Shown: positions 44,601-59,600 of the stretch, one piece after another
How the letters are laid out: every line of letters starts with the position of its first letter
Position numbering within the stretch: position 1 is the first letter of the stretch
Translations under genes and position numbers: made by a program
The notes under the pieces: generated by a model
The model's database searches: none
What the model saw: only the letters and a program-made list of their open reading frames with translations
What the model was told of the DNA's origin: nothing
Source: Phoronis australis
Lineage: Eukaryota; Phoronida; Phoronidae
Assembly: GCA_002633005.1 (NCBI GenBank)
Contig: NMRA01000267.1
Location: 64,001 to 128,000, forward strand
Direction of reading: 5' to 3'
Length of the DNA stretch: 64,000 bases

Positions 44601-47600
44601 CTTAAATATTTTTTTGGATTCCATGAATTTGTTTGCTTCAGTCTGAATGTCCCAAAATGGTAGATAAACAATATGCAGCTTTTCCCTGGTAGGAAACCTT
44701 TCCCTCAATCACTGGTTTATGATCCCAGCAAACATTTTTGTCTGTAAATTAAGACCAACTAAATCAACAGTATTGGTAACTTTGGTGCTTTTAAGTTCAC
44801 AATTACCTAAATTGTACCCGTAAATGTTTTTTAATCATACCCCTGTGAGATAAATATCTACGTAACTTTGAAATTTTCAAAGAGGAAAACTGCCATACAT
44901 GGTTGCCCTGGTTAAGGAGATGAAGTTGAAGTTAGTATTGAGAGGTGGTGGGAGAGTGATACACTTGGCCTCTCAAGATTAGACAATTTTGGGTCATCTT
45001 CCCCCCACTTAGGTAATGACTCCCAGCTCCAGAGGCTATCAGCTTTCGTTATTTGACCTGGGAAAATGAGAAGAAAATTGTCCTGGAAAGCAATTCCTTT
45101 GTGGGCTGGCTTTTGATATAACTGCAATTCAGGAATGAGGATTTTTGGGCTTTCGCTTTAAACCATGGAGTCCTCTCGTAGCCTGGCCTCTATTTCATCA
45201 GTTCTTGTATTTGTTAACCGAGTTCTTAAAGTTTAGTGCGGAAGTTTAACCACACTGTACAATGGGCTGCAAATTATTTCCAAGCGTTCAGTCATTACAT
45301 TGTTTCGCTTATTCTTCATTTCTTCCATTTGCAGGGGGTCACCTTGCCATTGAATTATCAAATGCAACAGCAGTTATGAATTTCATTTCAATACAAAATT
45401 GCCTGGAAACCCACTGTAAAAAGAATACTACGTTGTTCATTAGTTATCGTTTCATATGTTTAAGATTTTCACATTTTATTTGTGGTAAAGTTCAGAGGCC
45501 TGTTTTATCAATAGTTGTAAGTCTGGTCTCAGCTAAGAAGGTCATAATTTCCTGTTTTAATTTGCTCACAGTTCGTTAACGTGACTCGTTATGTCACAAT
45601 GGGAAAAACTATTGGTTGCAACGTTGCACTTTTATTAAAAAAATGCTGCATCGCATTTGCAATATCCTGCCTGCGGCCATCTTAGCCAGACTTCATGATT
45701 AGCTTGGCAGTGAGTAGAAAAACAAATCCTACATCATTTTTGTTCATCTCGGGTTGATTTTCTTTCATTGAGAAAGTGAGCAACTAAAATATTTCTCCAT
45801 CAACTGTGCTTTTTAGTCTTGTACAATATTTTGAAAAATGTGATCATTTTTAATAATGTGCCCTTTGAAAATTGAAAAATGGTCAATTTTGGCAATATTT
45901 TCGTCCATAATTTGTTTTAAGGTTTTGCCATAAATATATGTTTGATGTAATTGAGACTTACGATGTCTTTGCCTCTTTGTATTCTTGAATTTTCTGCATG
46001 GTGGCCCCTTCTAATGGTGAAATGAACAAAGCGCATTTTTTTTGCTTAAAATTCCTCTAAATGATGGCATCACCAGTGAGCTTTTGCTTCTTTAGAAAGA
46101 TTTTAAGCATATAAGATGAGGTGGATTGCTAAAGAGATGCACTGCCTGTTCTCTTTACTAGTGGGAGACAGTTTTAGGAAGATTTCCCTCGCTGTCAGTT
46201 TCAGTCAAGTGTGTAAGCTGAGCTGAGCAGGATTTTTAGAATGGATTTCTGTATGGAAACATGCTTGCTTTTCCAATTATCTGTTTAAACCCACACAGCA
46301 AAAGGTCACTGTTGTTTCCTTCCTAATTCTGTGGAGAGCTTTCAAGAGTGTGTTTTCCTGGCAAATGGTGTACTGTGCAGGAGTAGTGTTTGCTAGTCAT
46401 ATCAATTGTTGCACTTCCTGTAAATACTCAAAGCTGTCTGTCAAAAGTGTTAAGTTTCTTTTGTTTCAATATTTGACAAATTTGAAAGACAGTTTCCTTG
46501 CCAGATGTACTGTTACATAGTTCAGGTGACTTAAGCCATGTGCATTTGCCAGTGCCAGGCAATGGTCAATTCCCATTGCCTTCATTGGTGGCAATCCATG
46601 TGACTGCTTGTTTTCTGAAATTTCTCATGATCATTACTGATGTTTTTGTGCATTTTAAATTTTGTCCTCATTTGGCCATGTACCCTGTTTTATCACATAT
46701 ATCTGGGCTTGAATGAATTCGCCAACTGGTGCCATGATCACAACAAAACCCGCATTGCCTGCCTGTCCGTCTCTGTGGAAACCTGACGATTGTTGCCTGT
46801 GGTGATGACGCCGCTGCCGACGGGGATGTCGCCGCCGTACAGAGCCGACACGCCACAACGGAGAGAGCGCCAAGTATACAAGATGACAAAGACGGCCACC
46901 TGATATACAGACCTGGAGACATACTTCAAGCTAGATGTACTCACCACTTGATTCGTAACGTTCCCAAACTAAATTAATGACATCTTTCATTTTCAGTGAG
47001 CCCCTACTAAGCCAGTTTAGCATTTTCTACAGTTATTCTCCTCGTAGCACACAAGGTCGAAATGTTTGCATTTTGTCCTCTGTGTGTTCTGTTTGAAATT
47101 TTTACTCGCTTGATTTCAATTTCAATGTGTTTCATAATGCAGAAATTCTTGATAATTTAGTACCATGTCAGATGGTGTTAAGATTTTCTCCTATTGGTTG
47201 TACGACAGTCTATTATTTAGACACACCACAGAGCTGTGGTGACCTGTTACATGTAGGCTCAATGGCAACTCCTCCAGCTAAGATGGAGATGTAGCTCTGG
47301 TCAAGTGTCTGACCTTTTGCCAACTGCTGTCTAGAGGAATGTTCTCAACTCCCAGCCTGTAAATTATTGAGCTAATCACTCCCAGTCCTGTTTGGCTGCT
47401 TCAGTATTTGACTATTTTTTGTCTCCTACAATGCACTCCTCTTGATCCTGATGTTTTTCACAAGCCCTTTCTGATTGATCTCCTGTTTATTTCAAAACAG
47501 TTCCAGTGCAATGGCTAATTAAATCTGCCGATCTTTCACTTGTCACTTCCTTTTTCAAGGCTTGTGCTTTTTTATTTAGTCAAATGCCACTGTGTGTCAT

Positions 47601-50600
47601 TCACGGGTTTCTGTTCAATTATATCAAATTTGTTTTCGGCGTCAAAACCTGAAGAAGCTGAACAAAAGTGGACGGGTTCATTGCCGCTAGATTTTTCTAA
47701 TGCTTGTTGACTCCGTTGGTTTCAGATGAAATTGTACATACATTAGGTGAGGGAACATTTGGAAAAGTTGTCGAAGCCAAGGATCTACAAAAGTAAGTCT
47801 GCTTTTTTACTCATCTAGTATCTTTCGACGCCATTAAGAAGCCCGCAAATATTGATATGTTTTTAGACCTTTGTACCAAAATTTGTGGTTAGAAATGTCT
47901 TGGTGTATGTTGGACTGAACTACAGGTCCTCCTGCTTGTAAACTGGTTTTGTAGCAAACTGCCTGTGTTTGCTGTAGATTTAGCCACTATGAAGACTGAA
48001 AGCTGTTCAAAGAAAAGTCATCAATTTTACTCATTTGTCATTGATAAGTTTCTCGGTAGTTCTGTTTAATCAGATAAATCTGCTCAAGTTAGTTGTTCTT
48101 GATGCTGTTTTTTTAGCGTTTACAGCGCCATGCACAACTAGCATTCTTTTTCTTTGTTCAGTATTGCTGATCAATCCAATGGTCTTAGTGCTCCATATTT
48201 TTCCCATTTTTTACCTATTGTAGCTTCGAAGAAATTGAATTTGTAGTGCCCATGTCTAGTCTACACCGAGTTATTTTGAAGTTACAGTATATCATAACCC
48301 ACATTTGAATGCTGTCAGTAACTGTAGATGGCACATTGACTGCAGTTCTGGAACAGTCACTGTTGTTTTTATACTAGTTGAAGGTGTTGGCTCGACCTGC
48401 TATGTGTTTGCTCTGTTACCATGAGCTCAATGTGTGGTCCAAGTGTCTGAAGTCTCCCCTCTTTAAATAATGTGTTGCACTCTAGTCATTATCTCCCATC
48501 TGAAAGTTTCCTCTTGTAATGAAACTGCGAATTGGTCTATTCTTCTTATCCCTCGTTTTCTACCCAAGTTATCTTTTGACATAGCAAGGTGTAGTAACCC
48601 ACTCACTGTCTGCCTTTGCACAAGTTATATTGGAGAGATACTAGCTGGATTTTTTCTCTCTACCATTGAGTACTCGTGCCCTTTGTCTGTGAGCTGTTGG
48701 ACAACGATTGATTTTTAAAGATTAATCAGACACACAGGGACTAACATTATCGATGGTGTCTGTTTTATGAAATATGAGTAAAGACTTGGACAGAAATTTG
48801 GTCTTGCACTTCCACTTTGCAATTTTTGGATAAAAGTTTATAAAATCCAAGTAACAATGACCACATTACAGTCTAGAAAGTATTTACAGAAATTTTGTTT
48901 TTCATAAATTGCTGTGGGGAGCGTAAGACCAAATTTCTGACTGTAGTCAAGTCAGATCCCAGAGGTTTAGTTCAGCGTCTTCTGTGCTTGTGCGGTCATT
49001 TTAATGAACCCAAACTTGTTTCAATCTCAATGTGGATTATTAAGTACATCTATCCACACTGTCATGTTAATTGCCAAATGATACATCCTCTTGACTATTA
49101 CTGTATTTCAGACTAACATCTGTTATATTAAACTCTGTTAATCACTGTAGAATTGCACACGAGAGTCCTTTGATTAATGAGAAAGCCTAACTAAACCTAG
49201 TCCACCTACTAGTAATGTTGCAAGAGTCACTATCAGAGGTTGGTACAGATACCACCAATGTGCAGTTGTTGCCAGCTGCTGTGTACATGCACTATTTATA
49301 TGCATAGTGTTGCAACATGTTACTGTACAAGCACCACGCACGTCGCGAACTGCAAAAAAGCTGCAACAAAACGTTCCGTGCTCCGAACTTTGCTTGCATA
49401 TTAAGAGTTGGGCCAAACACTGAACGTGACGGTTCTTTCCATCCCTTGCATGAAGTTGGTGCTACATTATTTCAGTTGGTCATTCAATATGAATGGTCAA
49501 CGTCCCTGGTGTGGTTGTTCTGAGAGCTCAATTCGTCTGAGACTTGCTTCGGCTATTTTTGGCCCAGGTTGTTAATCATCCTCTCTAAGAAGATGTAAGA
49601 AACTGAGTATTGGCTGTGTTGGACGTCTTTATGAGGAATCCTTGTGGTGTAGTCCATGAACTGCTCCTGGTTTTTGTTGTAGTATAAGCATGGATCATTG
49701 TTATGACGGAGGTTTCGATTGCATTAAATCCCTGAGTTGCACCATCTTTGAAAACCATCACCTTGGGTCATGTGTTTGGGTGGAACCATTTTTTGTTTTT
49801 AAAGCAGTGGGTGCGCATCCCTAGTTGCGTATATATGATTGTGGGACACGTGAAGTTCTATTTATGGCAATAGTCAGATGAAACATTCCCACATTTTGAG
49901 AGTCAGGTTGATGCCTGTTAATTGAGATTCTCAAGATGCAGGCACATTGTATCTGACTATTACAACATATAACTTACATGGAGATATTCACTGCCCCTGA
50001 GTTGAGTCACTCAGCTTTGAAGTTAGCGACCTCAGCTTGACCTAATTAGTACTTGTTTGACTTGGAGATGTCAAAGGTCGTGATGCTTATGACCTTGAAC
50101 CAAATAAGTACCACTGATAATTGATTATAGAACTTTCATATTGATACAGTTGGTGTTTTGCTGGTTGAAAATGTCATCACATGATTTTAGTGTGGTTGGG
50201 TTTATGTAGCTTTGTAGATATTAGATTCCTTTTATAAACCAACAAAGGAAGGTTACGTGATAAAGATGTATATGGGCCAACTATCCAGCTTGTAGTTCTG
50301 CGGAATATTTTTGCCGGGGACTTTTTGTTTTGTCTGACCTTTGCAGATCACCTACCATATGGTACAAATGTATTCAACGCAAGATACATGGTGACACATA
50401 GAGCAATCAATACAATTTATAAAACAATGTCCACCTAACTGAGCAAACATGTCCACATGCCATCCTGTCAAGTGGATGTGTTAGAGTGTTTCTTGCAATG
50501 AAAGAAACTTCAAGTCAAGTAGCTTTAATAAATGCTCAGGGGCCCAGTTCATGAAAAGTGACATAAATATAGGTGAGACCGGAAATCTTTTAAGACTCAA

Positions 50601-53600
50601 ATTTGGACGAAGATAAGACAGAGGACAAAAATTCAGAAAGGACTGTTTCATGGTCCCAAAACCGGTTTTCTGTTTTTGAACGGAATTTAGACTGAAATTA
50701 AGTTGTTTTTATTATAGAAGAGCCTACTAATTACGCTTTTGCCATCTGTTGCGATGTGTGAAATCCAGTTTCAAGAATAATACAGTGATCTTGATACTCT
50801 AATGGAGATTTATTTATGACATTGGAGTCGTGAGTATTATTAGAATGGCTGAAAATATCACATCAGATGTGAATGTAAGCCGCACTGTGCTTTGCTAGTT
50901 CTGAAGTCAAAAGGAGACCATCTTCAATTTGACTTTGTTTGGACCAATTAGATTGTAAAACATTGAGAAAATAGCAACGATATTTCTTCCGCAACTGTTT
51001 ACAGTGGTGACATTTGTCAAATTTGGTCAAGAATCCAATTTTTAAGCCTGTTGCATTGCAGGATAACTTTCAGCCTTAGTGTAGACTGATTTTGGTCTTT
51101 AGAAATTTCATGAAACGGGCTAAGACAGATTGGTTTCAAGTTGGCCTTATTTCAGTCTAAGTTAAGACCAAAAAAAATTCAGGAAACGGGTCCCTGATGT
51201 TGAAAACACCGACTTTCTTTACAGGCATATTTGTTTTTTCAAAGCAATGTTTTGTTGTGATTGAATTTGGTAACAGTAAATCGCCTGGGATTCCCTCAAA
51301 TTGCAAAACCAACTGGCTGGAATAAGCAACTGAAGTCTGGTCTGAAACAGTAGCGACCTATGTGTTGTTCTCAAGCTTCGAAGTCATTTCTAATCTGATT
51401 GAAGAACAAGATGGGACTAAGTTTAGAACGGTGAATGCCTCAAGTCAAAAAGTTATTTTTGACAGAAGGCGCGGGGTTTACTGCCCGTTTAATATGTCTA
51501 ATCTTTTTGACATCCCTGCCAAGAAGCTCAAAATGTTTTGCAGAAGCATCAAGCATGCAGTCCATGAAAATGATGAAGTTTTAAAGCTGAACTGTTTCTC
51601 AATGAGTTGATTTCTCTGGATTAACTTGTAGCCTCAACCTAACATTCATGTTTAAAGTCATACACAGTTGAATTAACTTTCCACTACAGGCTACAGCTAA
51701 GTTCAAACATTAGTTAATAACCTGTCAGTGTTGTCCATTTACACAAATTGGACATCTGACGAGATCCGGAGGATTCAGAAATCTAGAGATTTACTGGATG
51801 TTTTGTTCGTTTCATGGCAGTGAGTCACAGCAGGACTAACAGCTAATCATCATCTCAGTGCATCAGTCTTGTGAGACATTCTTGTGGATTCAGTGCTCTC
51901 ATTAACATATTGGTTGCTTTCTCTGCTGGAAGTAGTAGAGGAGAAATTAAATTACACATTTGGCTCTGTGTGTCTGTGTGACTCAGAGACCAACACTAAG
52001 AGATCTCTTGTTAGTCTAGTCATTTGAATTGAGTCAAGGCTACTGGAAACAGCATGTTAAAGGTGATTTCACCACTGTTTAGCTGTCAGTGTTGATTTGT
52101 TAACAGAAGATTTTTGTAGTTGAAAACATTTTCCACGCTTATCTCGAATTATTGCCGAACTAGCCAGCTACTCAGTTCACAGGCGCCATGTTCAAATTTG
52201 CAATTTTATGGTTGGCCAAGCTCAATAAATTCTGAAGCGGTTTCTTGAGTCCTGATGGTTTTGGTGTTCTCTTTGGCAACGGAATTCAACTCTTATCAAG
52301 GTAGATATTGCAGCCCCAATTTTATGAGTTAAGTGGATTAATTCATTTTTTTTTTTGGTAGCTAACTTTTTAAGGAACATTTAGTTGCAGTTCTGCAAGA
52401 ATTGGTCAGCAGCCACTCCAAGAAATACCACAGTGACATTCTACAGTATTTTCCCAAGATGCTAAGCTCATGTAAGGCAGTTGGGTCACAGTTGTACATT
52501 GCTGCTGTGCTAATGACTTATTCACATTAAAACTTAATTGACATTTGCCATTCTGATACCAATAAAGATTTGCTGGTGTACAATAAGTTGCAATGCAGAA
52601 ATCCAAATAATGTTAAGAGCTGAATGATGCCTGGGTGAATGTTCTCCACTTGTCTGACTTGACTCCCAAGTTTGTTAGTAACCCTACGTTTCGAAAGCTA
52701 GGACAATGAGACGTTGCGTTTTTCTTACCCACAACAGGTGAAAGTTGAATTCAGGATGAGGTCATTCTTAAGACATGTACACACTACAAAAGTTGACATG
52801 GATCAGTGGACACAGAACAAATTGACACCAAGGTGACAACCAGTATCACCCGTTTGTGAAGTAGAGCAAGTTGCGCCTGATCATTTTGCTCTGTGTCAAC
52901 TATACGTCTAAATGTGGAACTGGGGTAAGGGGGGATGGATCATCTCTGTTGCGCTTGTGCAAAAATGCACGTATACACAGAAGATCATTTTTGTGTATTT
53001 TCTGCGATTTTATCCTGACCACCATTTATTTTGTCTGGAAATTGTCAGAATAAAGATTGGGTTCAATTCAAATGCTTGGTTATGCAGAGTAAGCCAACCA
53101 GATGCGTTAACCAGATGATAGAAAAATCCATTGAACCAAAACTCTATGTCATGAATTATGTGCACTGGGGGTGAATTAGATGCACCATAACAACTACAGC
53201 AATAATAATACTAATGAACTGTGACTCCTGCAATTGGCAACTTTGCACATGAGCACTCTACATTACTACCTACAATGTCACCATTTCGGTGTTGTGTGTG
53301 TATACTGCCGCTGAACACAGATCACTTTGCACAGTGTCAGTTGCGCCGTGTCAAAAGTTAATGTCTAAAGGAGACTTAAATTCAGACGTAGACTTCTCAC
53401 CCCTCTCATATGTCCATCAGTTGCCTTATACATGTTTTAGAACCAGCAGGCCTTGACAGAATCACTTAAACCAGGGAAATGCCTACTGCATAGAAAGACC
53501 CCTGTGTTATTTTTCCATGTTTGGATAAGAATACTATAACACTTGTGTATGAGTAGAACAGGTGTATGTAGCTGACATACAGCTCAGTGTCACTGAGCAG

Positions 53601-56600
53601 TCCATGTATTTCCCATGAGATGACACACTGCTCAGTGTCACTGAGCAGTCCATGTATTTCCCATGAGATGTTTCCTGTGGTCAAGTATTAAATCAGTGGA
53701 GGGTTACGGATGGACTTAAGTTACTTGTTAAAATTCAGCACCAAAGTAGTGTTTTCAAGGCTTTCTTTCAGTTTTGTAAGATCGTAGTGTGAACTTTGTG
53801 TTTTGAGATCAGGCTCATGTAGCACATTGTGACCTGTAATGTGTATACTTCCAAAGCAGCAACGACAACAATGTCACAGTTGCCAGCTATCCCGCTTTTG
53901 ACAGGACTGCCCTGCTTCTTGATGGGTTTTGTCTTGCCTTACCATTAGAACACCACCAGGATGTGTTATCACATGGCTCTCCATTGAAGTACTTCCCTCA
54001 CCTTTTCTACACTACTTTACCTATTCCTCCCTTTCTAGCACTGTCTCGACTAAATTAGAAAAAGAAGGAACAAAGGACACTGGCACACACCCGGATACAC
54101 CAGTGCAGATGTCCTTCGTTTTCAGTTGGCATTGTTGGCAATAGTAGCCTACCACTGTCAGTATACCATTGCTGCACACTTACTGTTCTTGGTGGCAATT
54201 TACACTGCCACAGACAGCACTGTTAGACAAGCTCTCAGTTTGACCCAGATGTTGGAGAGATGGCTGTTCACAATGTGTAATCACACACACAGAGGTCAGT
54301 TTGAAAGCTTGGCAACAATTTAAACCATGTGTGCCCAGACCTCCACCATCTCTGAGGGCATCAGGCTGGTGCCAGAGATGGGTTGGTACTTCACTGCCAT
54401 TAACTCCCTGCTGAGCCATACTGTGTAAGAGATAGACTCATGCAGTTTTACATGTATTGATTCTTCAGGTTTGAATTTTGCTAAAACTGTCCCTTAATTT
54501 CTGGTTCTGGGTGGCAAATTATCTTGTCAGTTTTGTAATTTCGTTTCTACTTTATGAAAATACAGTTCACTGAGACCAGGTCTTAGGGAGTATTGTGGTG
54601 TTGAGGGGTTGAAAGTTGGCTATTTTATCATTTTCAATTTGGCTGGAATGCCGAATCATAATATCATGTTTTGTTGTCATGCAAAACAACTGCAAATATG
54701 TGTCTTGTTTTTGAAGACATTTTTTTAATTCAGAGAGTTGGAGAATTCTGTGAGCAAACCTTCTTCCTATCAAACTATTTACACATGGCTAATGACCAAG
54801 GTCAGCTCATGCCTATGCGCAATGTCTGATTTATTACTTTAATGACTGGACTTTCACATAAGTCAATATTAGTAGTACATTGATTGCCATTGGAAGATTT
54901 TATCAATTCACAGTTGTACACTCAACTGGGAATTTCCATGTTTCCAACAATTCACTTGTAGGAAATATCTATTTTATTATGATAAAACTTGCTAGTGCAA
55001 ACTGATAGGTTCAGGATCCTTAGAACAATCTTATTTTACAAAAAAAAAAATAAAATAAATTGTTACATTATTAAAGCTTTGTATTATATGTTTTTTTGAA
55101 AAAATGATGTGGCATGATGCCATTCATTGTTAAAGTTGCCAACAGCGGCCTGTTTTTACAGACTCTGGTCTCATCTGTGGTCTTCACAAATATTCCTGAG
55201 TTTCTAGTGTGGAATTCCTGATTACTATTGATTCTTTATCATTAGAAAAAAAATTGCAGTGAAGTGAATAGGAGACTGGAAGGACACCTGGGGGCTGTTT
55301 ATTGAAGAATCTTTTTGTCTAAAAATCAGTGTACAGATAGCTTAGCCTGTTTCACAAAGTCAGTCTAAAACTAAAAGTCGACCAAAAGACAGAATTCTGT
55401 AGCCTGCTTTGAAGCAGACTAAAACCCAATGTCAAAAGACAAAAAAGATCAACTGTTGGGTCTTTGAGAGTGAGTCCCCAGATGTGATAATAACTTACTA
55501 GTGTCTATCACAACTCTGCTGGATTACAGCTATTTCCCTTTTTTCAAAGCAGCAGTTATAAGAACTGAATGTCAATAAAAGCTGTATGTTGAATAGAAAA
55601 CCTTCTGCATATGACTCTTTAGTGTCACAAAAGCATCTTTCGCTTGACCCAATTCCAAATTCAAATGACATGGTCCGAACTGACAGGGACAATACGCAAT
55701 AATTTCTTTCTTTTACACACATTCTGTTGAGACATTGAACCCCACCACGCAACATTGGCAATGGGAAACTTTCCACATTGACGCTCTCTAGAGTAATGAG
55801 AGTACAAAAGTGACTTCCCGATTGATCCCCACTCGGAGTCGGTGGACAGAAATTCAATTACTGCATAGTGTTTCATTAATGTAAAAGAATAGAAATATGG
55901 TCCACTGTCAGCCCCTCCTATTGTTTGATTGGTTTATGTTCACTAATCCATTTTAGCTTTTATTACCTCGGCTGGGATCGAAATTCACCCGCTTTATCAG
56001 CCTCACGGATTCTTCTTCGCTGTATGGAACATGATATCCTTGCTCGTCCGTTGATATTTCAAAAGGTTTGCCTTTTTTAGGGCAATTCTACATCCCACCG
56101 GACAGCAGTGGAAATTTGTCAGCATTTTGATCACAGGAAAGGTGTTAAAACGCTGTTTTTACCAGTCTGTTACACCCTTCCGTCCGCATTAAATGGGATC
56201 TGTAGATGGCACTGATGGTTGCAAACACTTTATATAAAACACTGGAAATTTCCCCACTGCCTTAAAGCTGCACAAGAACGCTGTGCAATAACTATTGCCA
56301 CCAACCGACAAGGCTTATTTCATCAATTCGGCGCTGTATCAAAAAATGGCTGTTGAACATCTTTTTTGTCAAAAAGTCGGTGTAATTATCTCTGAGACAA
56401 TATTTTTCTGTTGTCCATCTTGTAGACCTTAAATGTGTCATGGTGGTCCCCGGTTTATTGCAGGCAGGCCAATGTCGCTTTGAAGATCATTAAGAATGTG
56501 GAAAAGTACAGGGAAGCAGCCAAGCTAGAGATCAACGTTCTCTTGAAAATTACAGAGCTAGACCCACAGGGTAAAAAGTAAGTCATGAGCTGTTATCTGG

Positions 56601-59600
56601 CAAGATCAAACTATGGGTTCCTGCTTGCCAACTACCCTAGCCTTGTTTGAAATACAGTGTAACCCTTCTTCCTCGTATCTGATATTATCTCCCCTGGGGC
56701 ATTTTTCTTCGTGTGTTTTGTCTGACTATGAGCAGATAAGGCAGAACATTTGATTTGTTGGATGTCAATCGCTTGGCCTGATTCGAAGGTCCCAGGCAGC
56801 ATATACCAGGGAAACTAGTGGGTTGTGAGTTTGTGTGTTAACTTGCTGTTTTACATTGGTGGCCCACACCTGGTGGCTGTCCTTGACAGTTTTGGAAACA
56901 AAAAGTTTTCTGAGAAATTTGCTATGTTCTATATTAATAGTTGTTGTGAAACATACTTGGATTATATAAGAATCTGTATGCCGTTCACAAAGATTTGCAG
57001 TTCCAAATAATGGAAATCTTCTGTAAGTACTACCGCTGAAAATTAACAACAGGCAATCATATTTTGAATGTCATTTATGCATGGACTTTGACCCCATGTC
57101 TTCTTCAAATTAACCCCATTCAACTGCCCCAGCCGATAGACGCACTCAGTAGGCTACTGAACCAAAAAGGTCACATCTCTAGATCCTTACGTAATTTGTA
57201 TTATGCTTATGAATAAAAATGGTGCCGTGTGTAGCGATTGTCGAATATAAAATTTTTCATAAATTTTGCGAGCAGACTTTACGAATTGATCCATTTCACA
57301 CATTATCGTTTCACTTTGCTTCATTGAGCACTGCAAAATCCAAAAGTAAGGTTTTGATTTGCAAAATATAAGCCAGACTGTGTTCCACTCTTTTTCTTCC
57401 TGTAGCCACCTTTCTGTAAATATACTTCTTTGCAGACAGGTTACGTGTCTATGATAGCCAGGCAGCTTCCTCACTAGACACTCCTAGCAGGTGTGTTGTG
57501 CTGGCATTGTCATGGTTGTAAAAATAGTGTATACTTATTTAGAGAATCTCAAGAGTAGTGAACTGGGCTTGATTTGTTACAAAACATTCAGCTGAACAAC
57601 CTCTATAGGAAAACTTGTCCTTGAGTTTCTGTGACTGGCTTAGACAGCGTCAGTTTTCATTATCTTGGTAAAACCCGCACATCTTTATGTACCTGTATGA
57701 CAGAAATGCCATTAACATTTGTTTGCTTTTCAGTTTATGTGTAAATATGCTAGACTGGTTCGACTACCATGGTCACATGTGTCTGACCTTTGACCTCTTG
57801 GGTTTGAGCGTGTTCGATTTTATGGTGAGTTTCAATTTTATGGCAAGTTTTAGCTAACATTGCTAGCTATAAATCTATATTGAAGACCCATTTCTATAAT
57901 TGCCTGCTGTGTTGAGTGATCAACTGTTCATCATCTCAGTGTAAACTGTGGTTCCATCTAATAAGTTGCAAGATCTTGGTAAAAGTCGCCATTGTCGTTT
58001 ACGGTCAGTAGGTTCTCTAACTTTGCCTTTCTGACTTTGTTTTGATTGCTACAGACTGATAAGTCACTTAATACTTGAGCACAATTTGCACTTAAAGAAA
58101 ATGTCAGCAACTGTCTTGAACTTAAGCCTCACACAGTAATAGTAAATATATGCTTGACTTAGTCTGCAAGACTTTTCAGTGTTCAAATTGGAGGTTGTTT
58201 TAATTTTGGCAACAATGGCACAATTGTGACGTGTGCAAAGTTTACAGTGTTCCTGCATATCTCAGGGTCACAAAACTGATGATGAAGCTCTTTGCAATAT
58301 CCACTTATCAACTTTGATATAACTAAAAAATCAGCTTGATTGAATTCTGGCTACCTTGTTTGGATTCACGAAAAAATTCTTATTGTTTGTGTACACCAAA
58401 AATGATTTTCTGAAATTATGCACAACTTTTTAATTTTCTGGTGACTGAAGGTTACTAGACAGTCACATATTTTCCTGTTCTTTGAGGACCTTGAGCTCAC
58501 AATTTTGTGGAACAAATTTGAACTGTGTTTTTGTTATCCGTGTGTTTTACTACATTCTTTGTACTCATAATTTGTTTTATCTTGACGTTTGCAAAACGCG
58601 TGTATTGGCGCACTTCAGTTTTATCTTCTGTGTGAACAACTGTTTAAGCCTGTGATATACACATACAACTGTACTATCCGTGAAAATTGCATGCTTTTTC
58701 TCTGACTGCAACACCATTCAACTTCTGTTTTTTTTTTTGAAGCAAGCCTAAAATATCTTTGGGAAATTGTTGGCATTCATCATGTGTCTGATAGACTTAG
58801 AGTTGAAATTCTGTCTGACGTGAAATGAGATAGTTGCGTTCACTTCTGTAGATTCTTGTAAGGCATTGGAGATATTTATTGGGAAGTGTAGCTGGCTTCT
58901 TGAACATTAAATGTAACTAAATGGATGTGAATATTGACCTTTGAAAGGTTAAGTTTGTGAAAATTGTAATCTTTGAAGACCTGGAATTTGTTATAATGGC
59001 TTCCTAAATACTAAATGATGGCAAACCAATTTATTGATCAAGGTTAAATTTGGAATGTTTGGAGACCACAAATCTCTGTGTATCTTGTCAACAGTTCTCC
59101 ATATTTTTTCGTTATCAGAAACATATCTTTTATACATATTGACCTTCAGTTAGATGGTTTTGTGGCATGAATATTTCACAAAAAATCCATGCATTTGTTG
59201 TGGGAGGAGTGAATTCTTTTTCTTTTTGTACTATTTGTTCGGGTTAGTTCCTTAGTAAGACAACTTTGGGTTCTGTAATTGAATGGCTTCATTCACATTT
59301 CAGAAAGAAAACAACTACCTTCCGTATCCCATAGATCAAGTTCGTCACATCTCTTATCAGGTCATACAGTCCTGTGCTTGTAAGTACCCTTCTCGTCATT
59401 GGTTTACTATAGGAAGTTTTACAGTCGTGCTTGTTAACATAACTAATGATACGCTAAGTTATGTAATAACGCATATTGAATCAAAAAACTCATTTTTATG
59501 TTGCTTAGTCATATTAATGCTTTGAAATTTCGTCATAGCAATTACTGCTTTTTGGTTTGGTAATCTGTTAGCAAATATATCAACATTGGTTCCAGGGTAT

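Larger units (their letters stand above)
47793..56463 (+). other. CLK intron 4
   Basis: 8.7 kb, the largest intron of the gene seen here. Holds a MITE (50537-51196) and a palindromic tandem repeat (53582-53670). The frames at 51362-51610 and 55498-55857 have no recognisable domain. Confidence 0.7.

Noticed and set aside
46655-46947. Three overlapping minus-strand frames
   Set aside because: Shadows of CLK exon 3 and its GC-rich upstream DNA.
51362-51610. 82-codon frame as a separate gene in CLK intron 4
   Set aside because: No start context, splice sites or recognisable domain.
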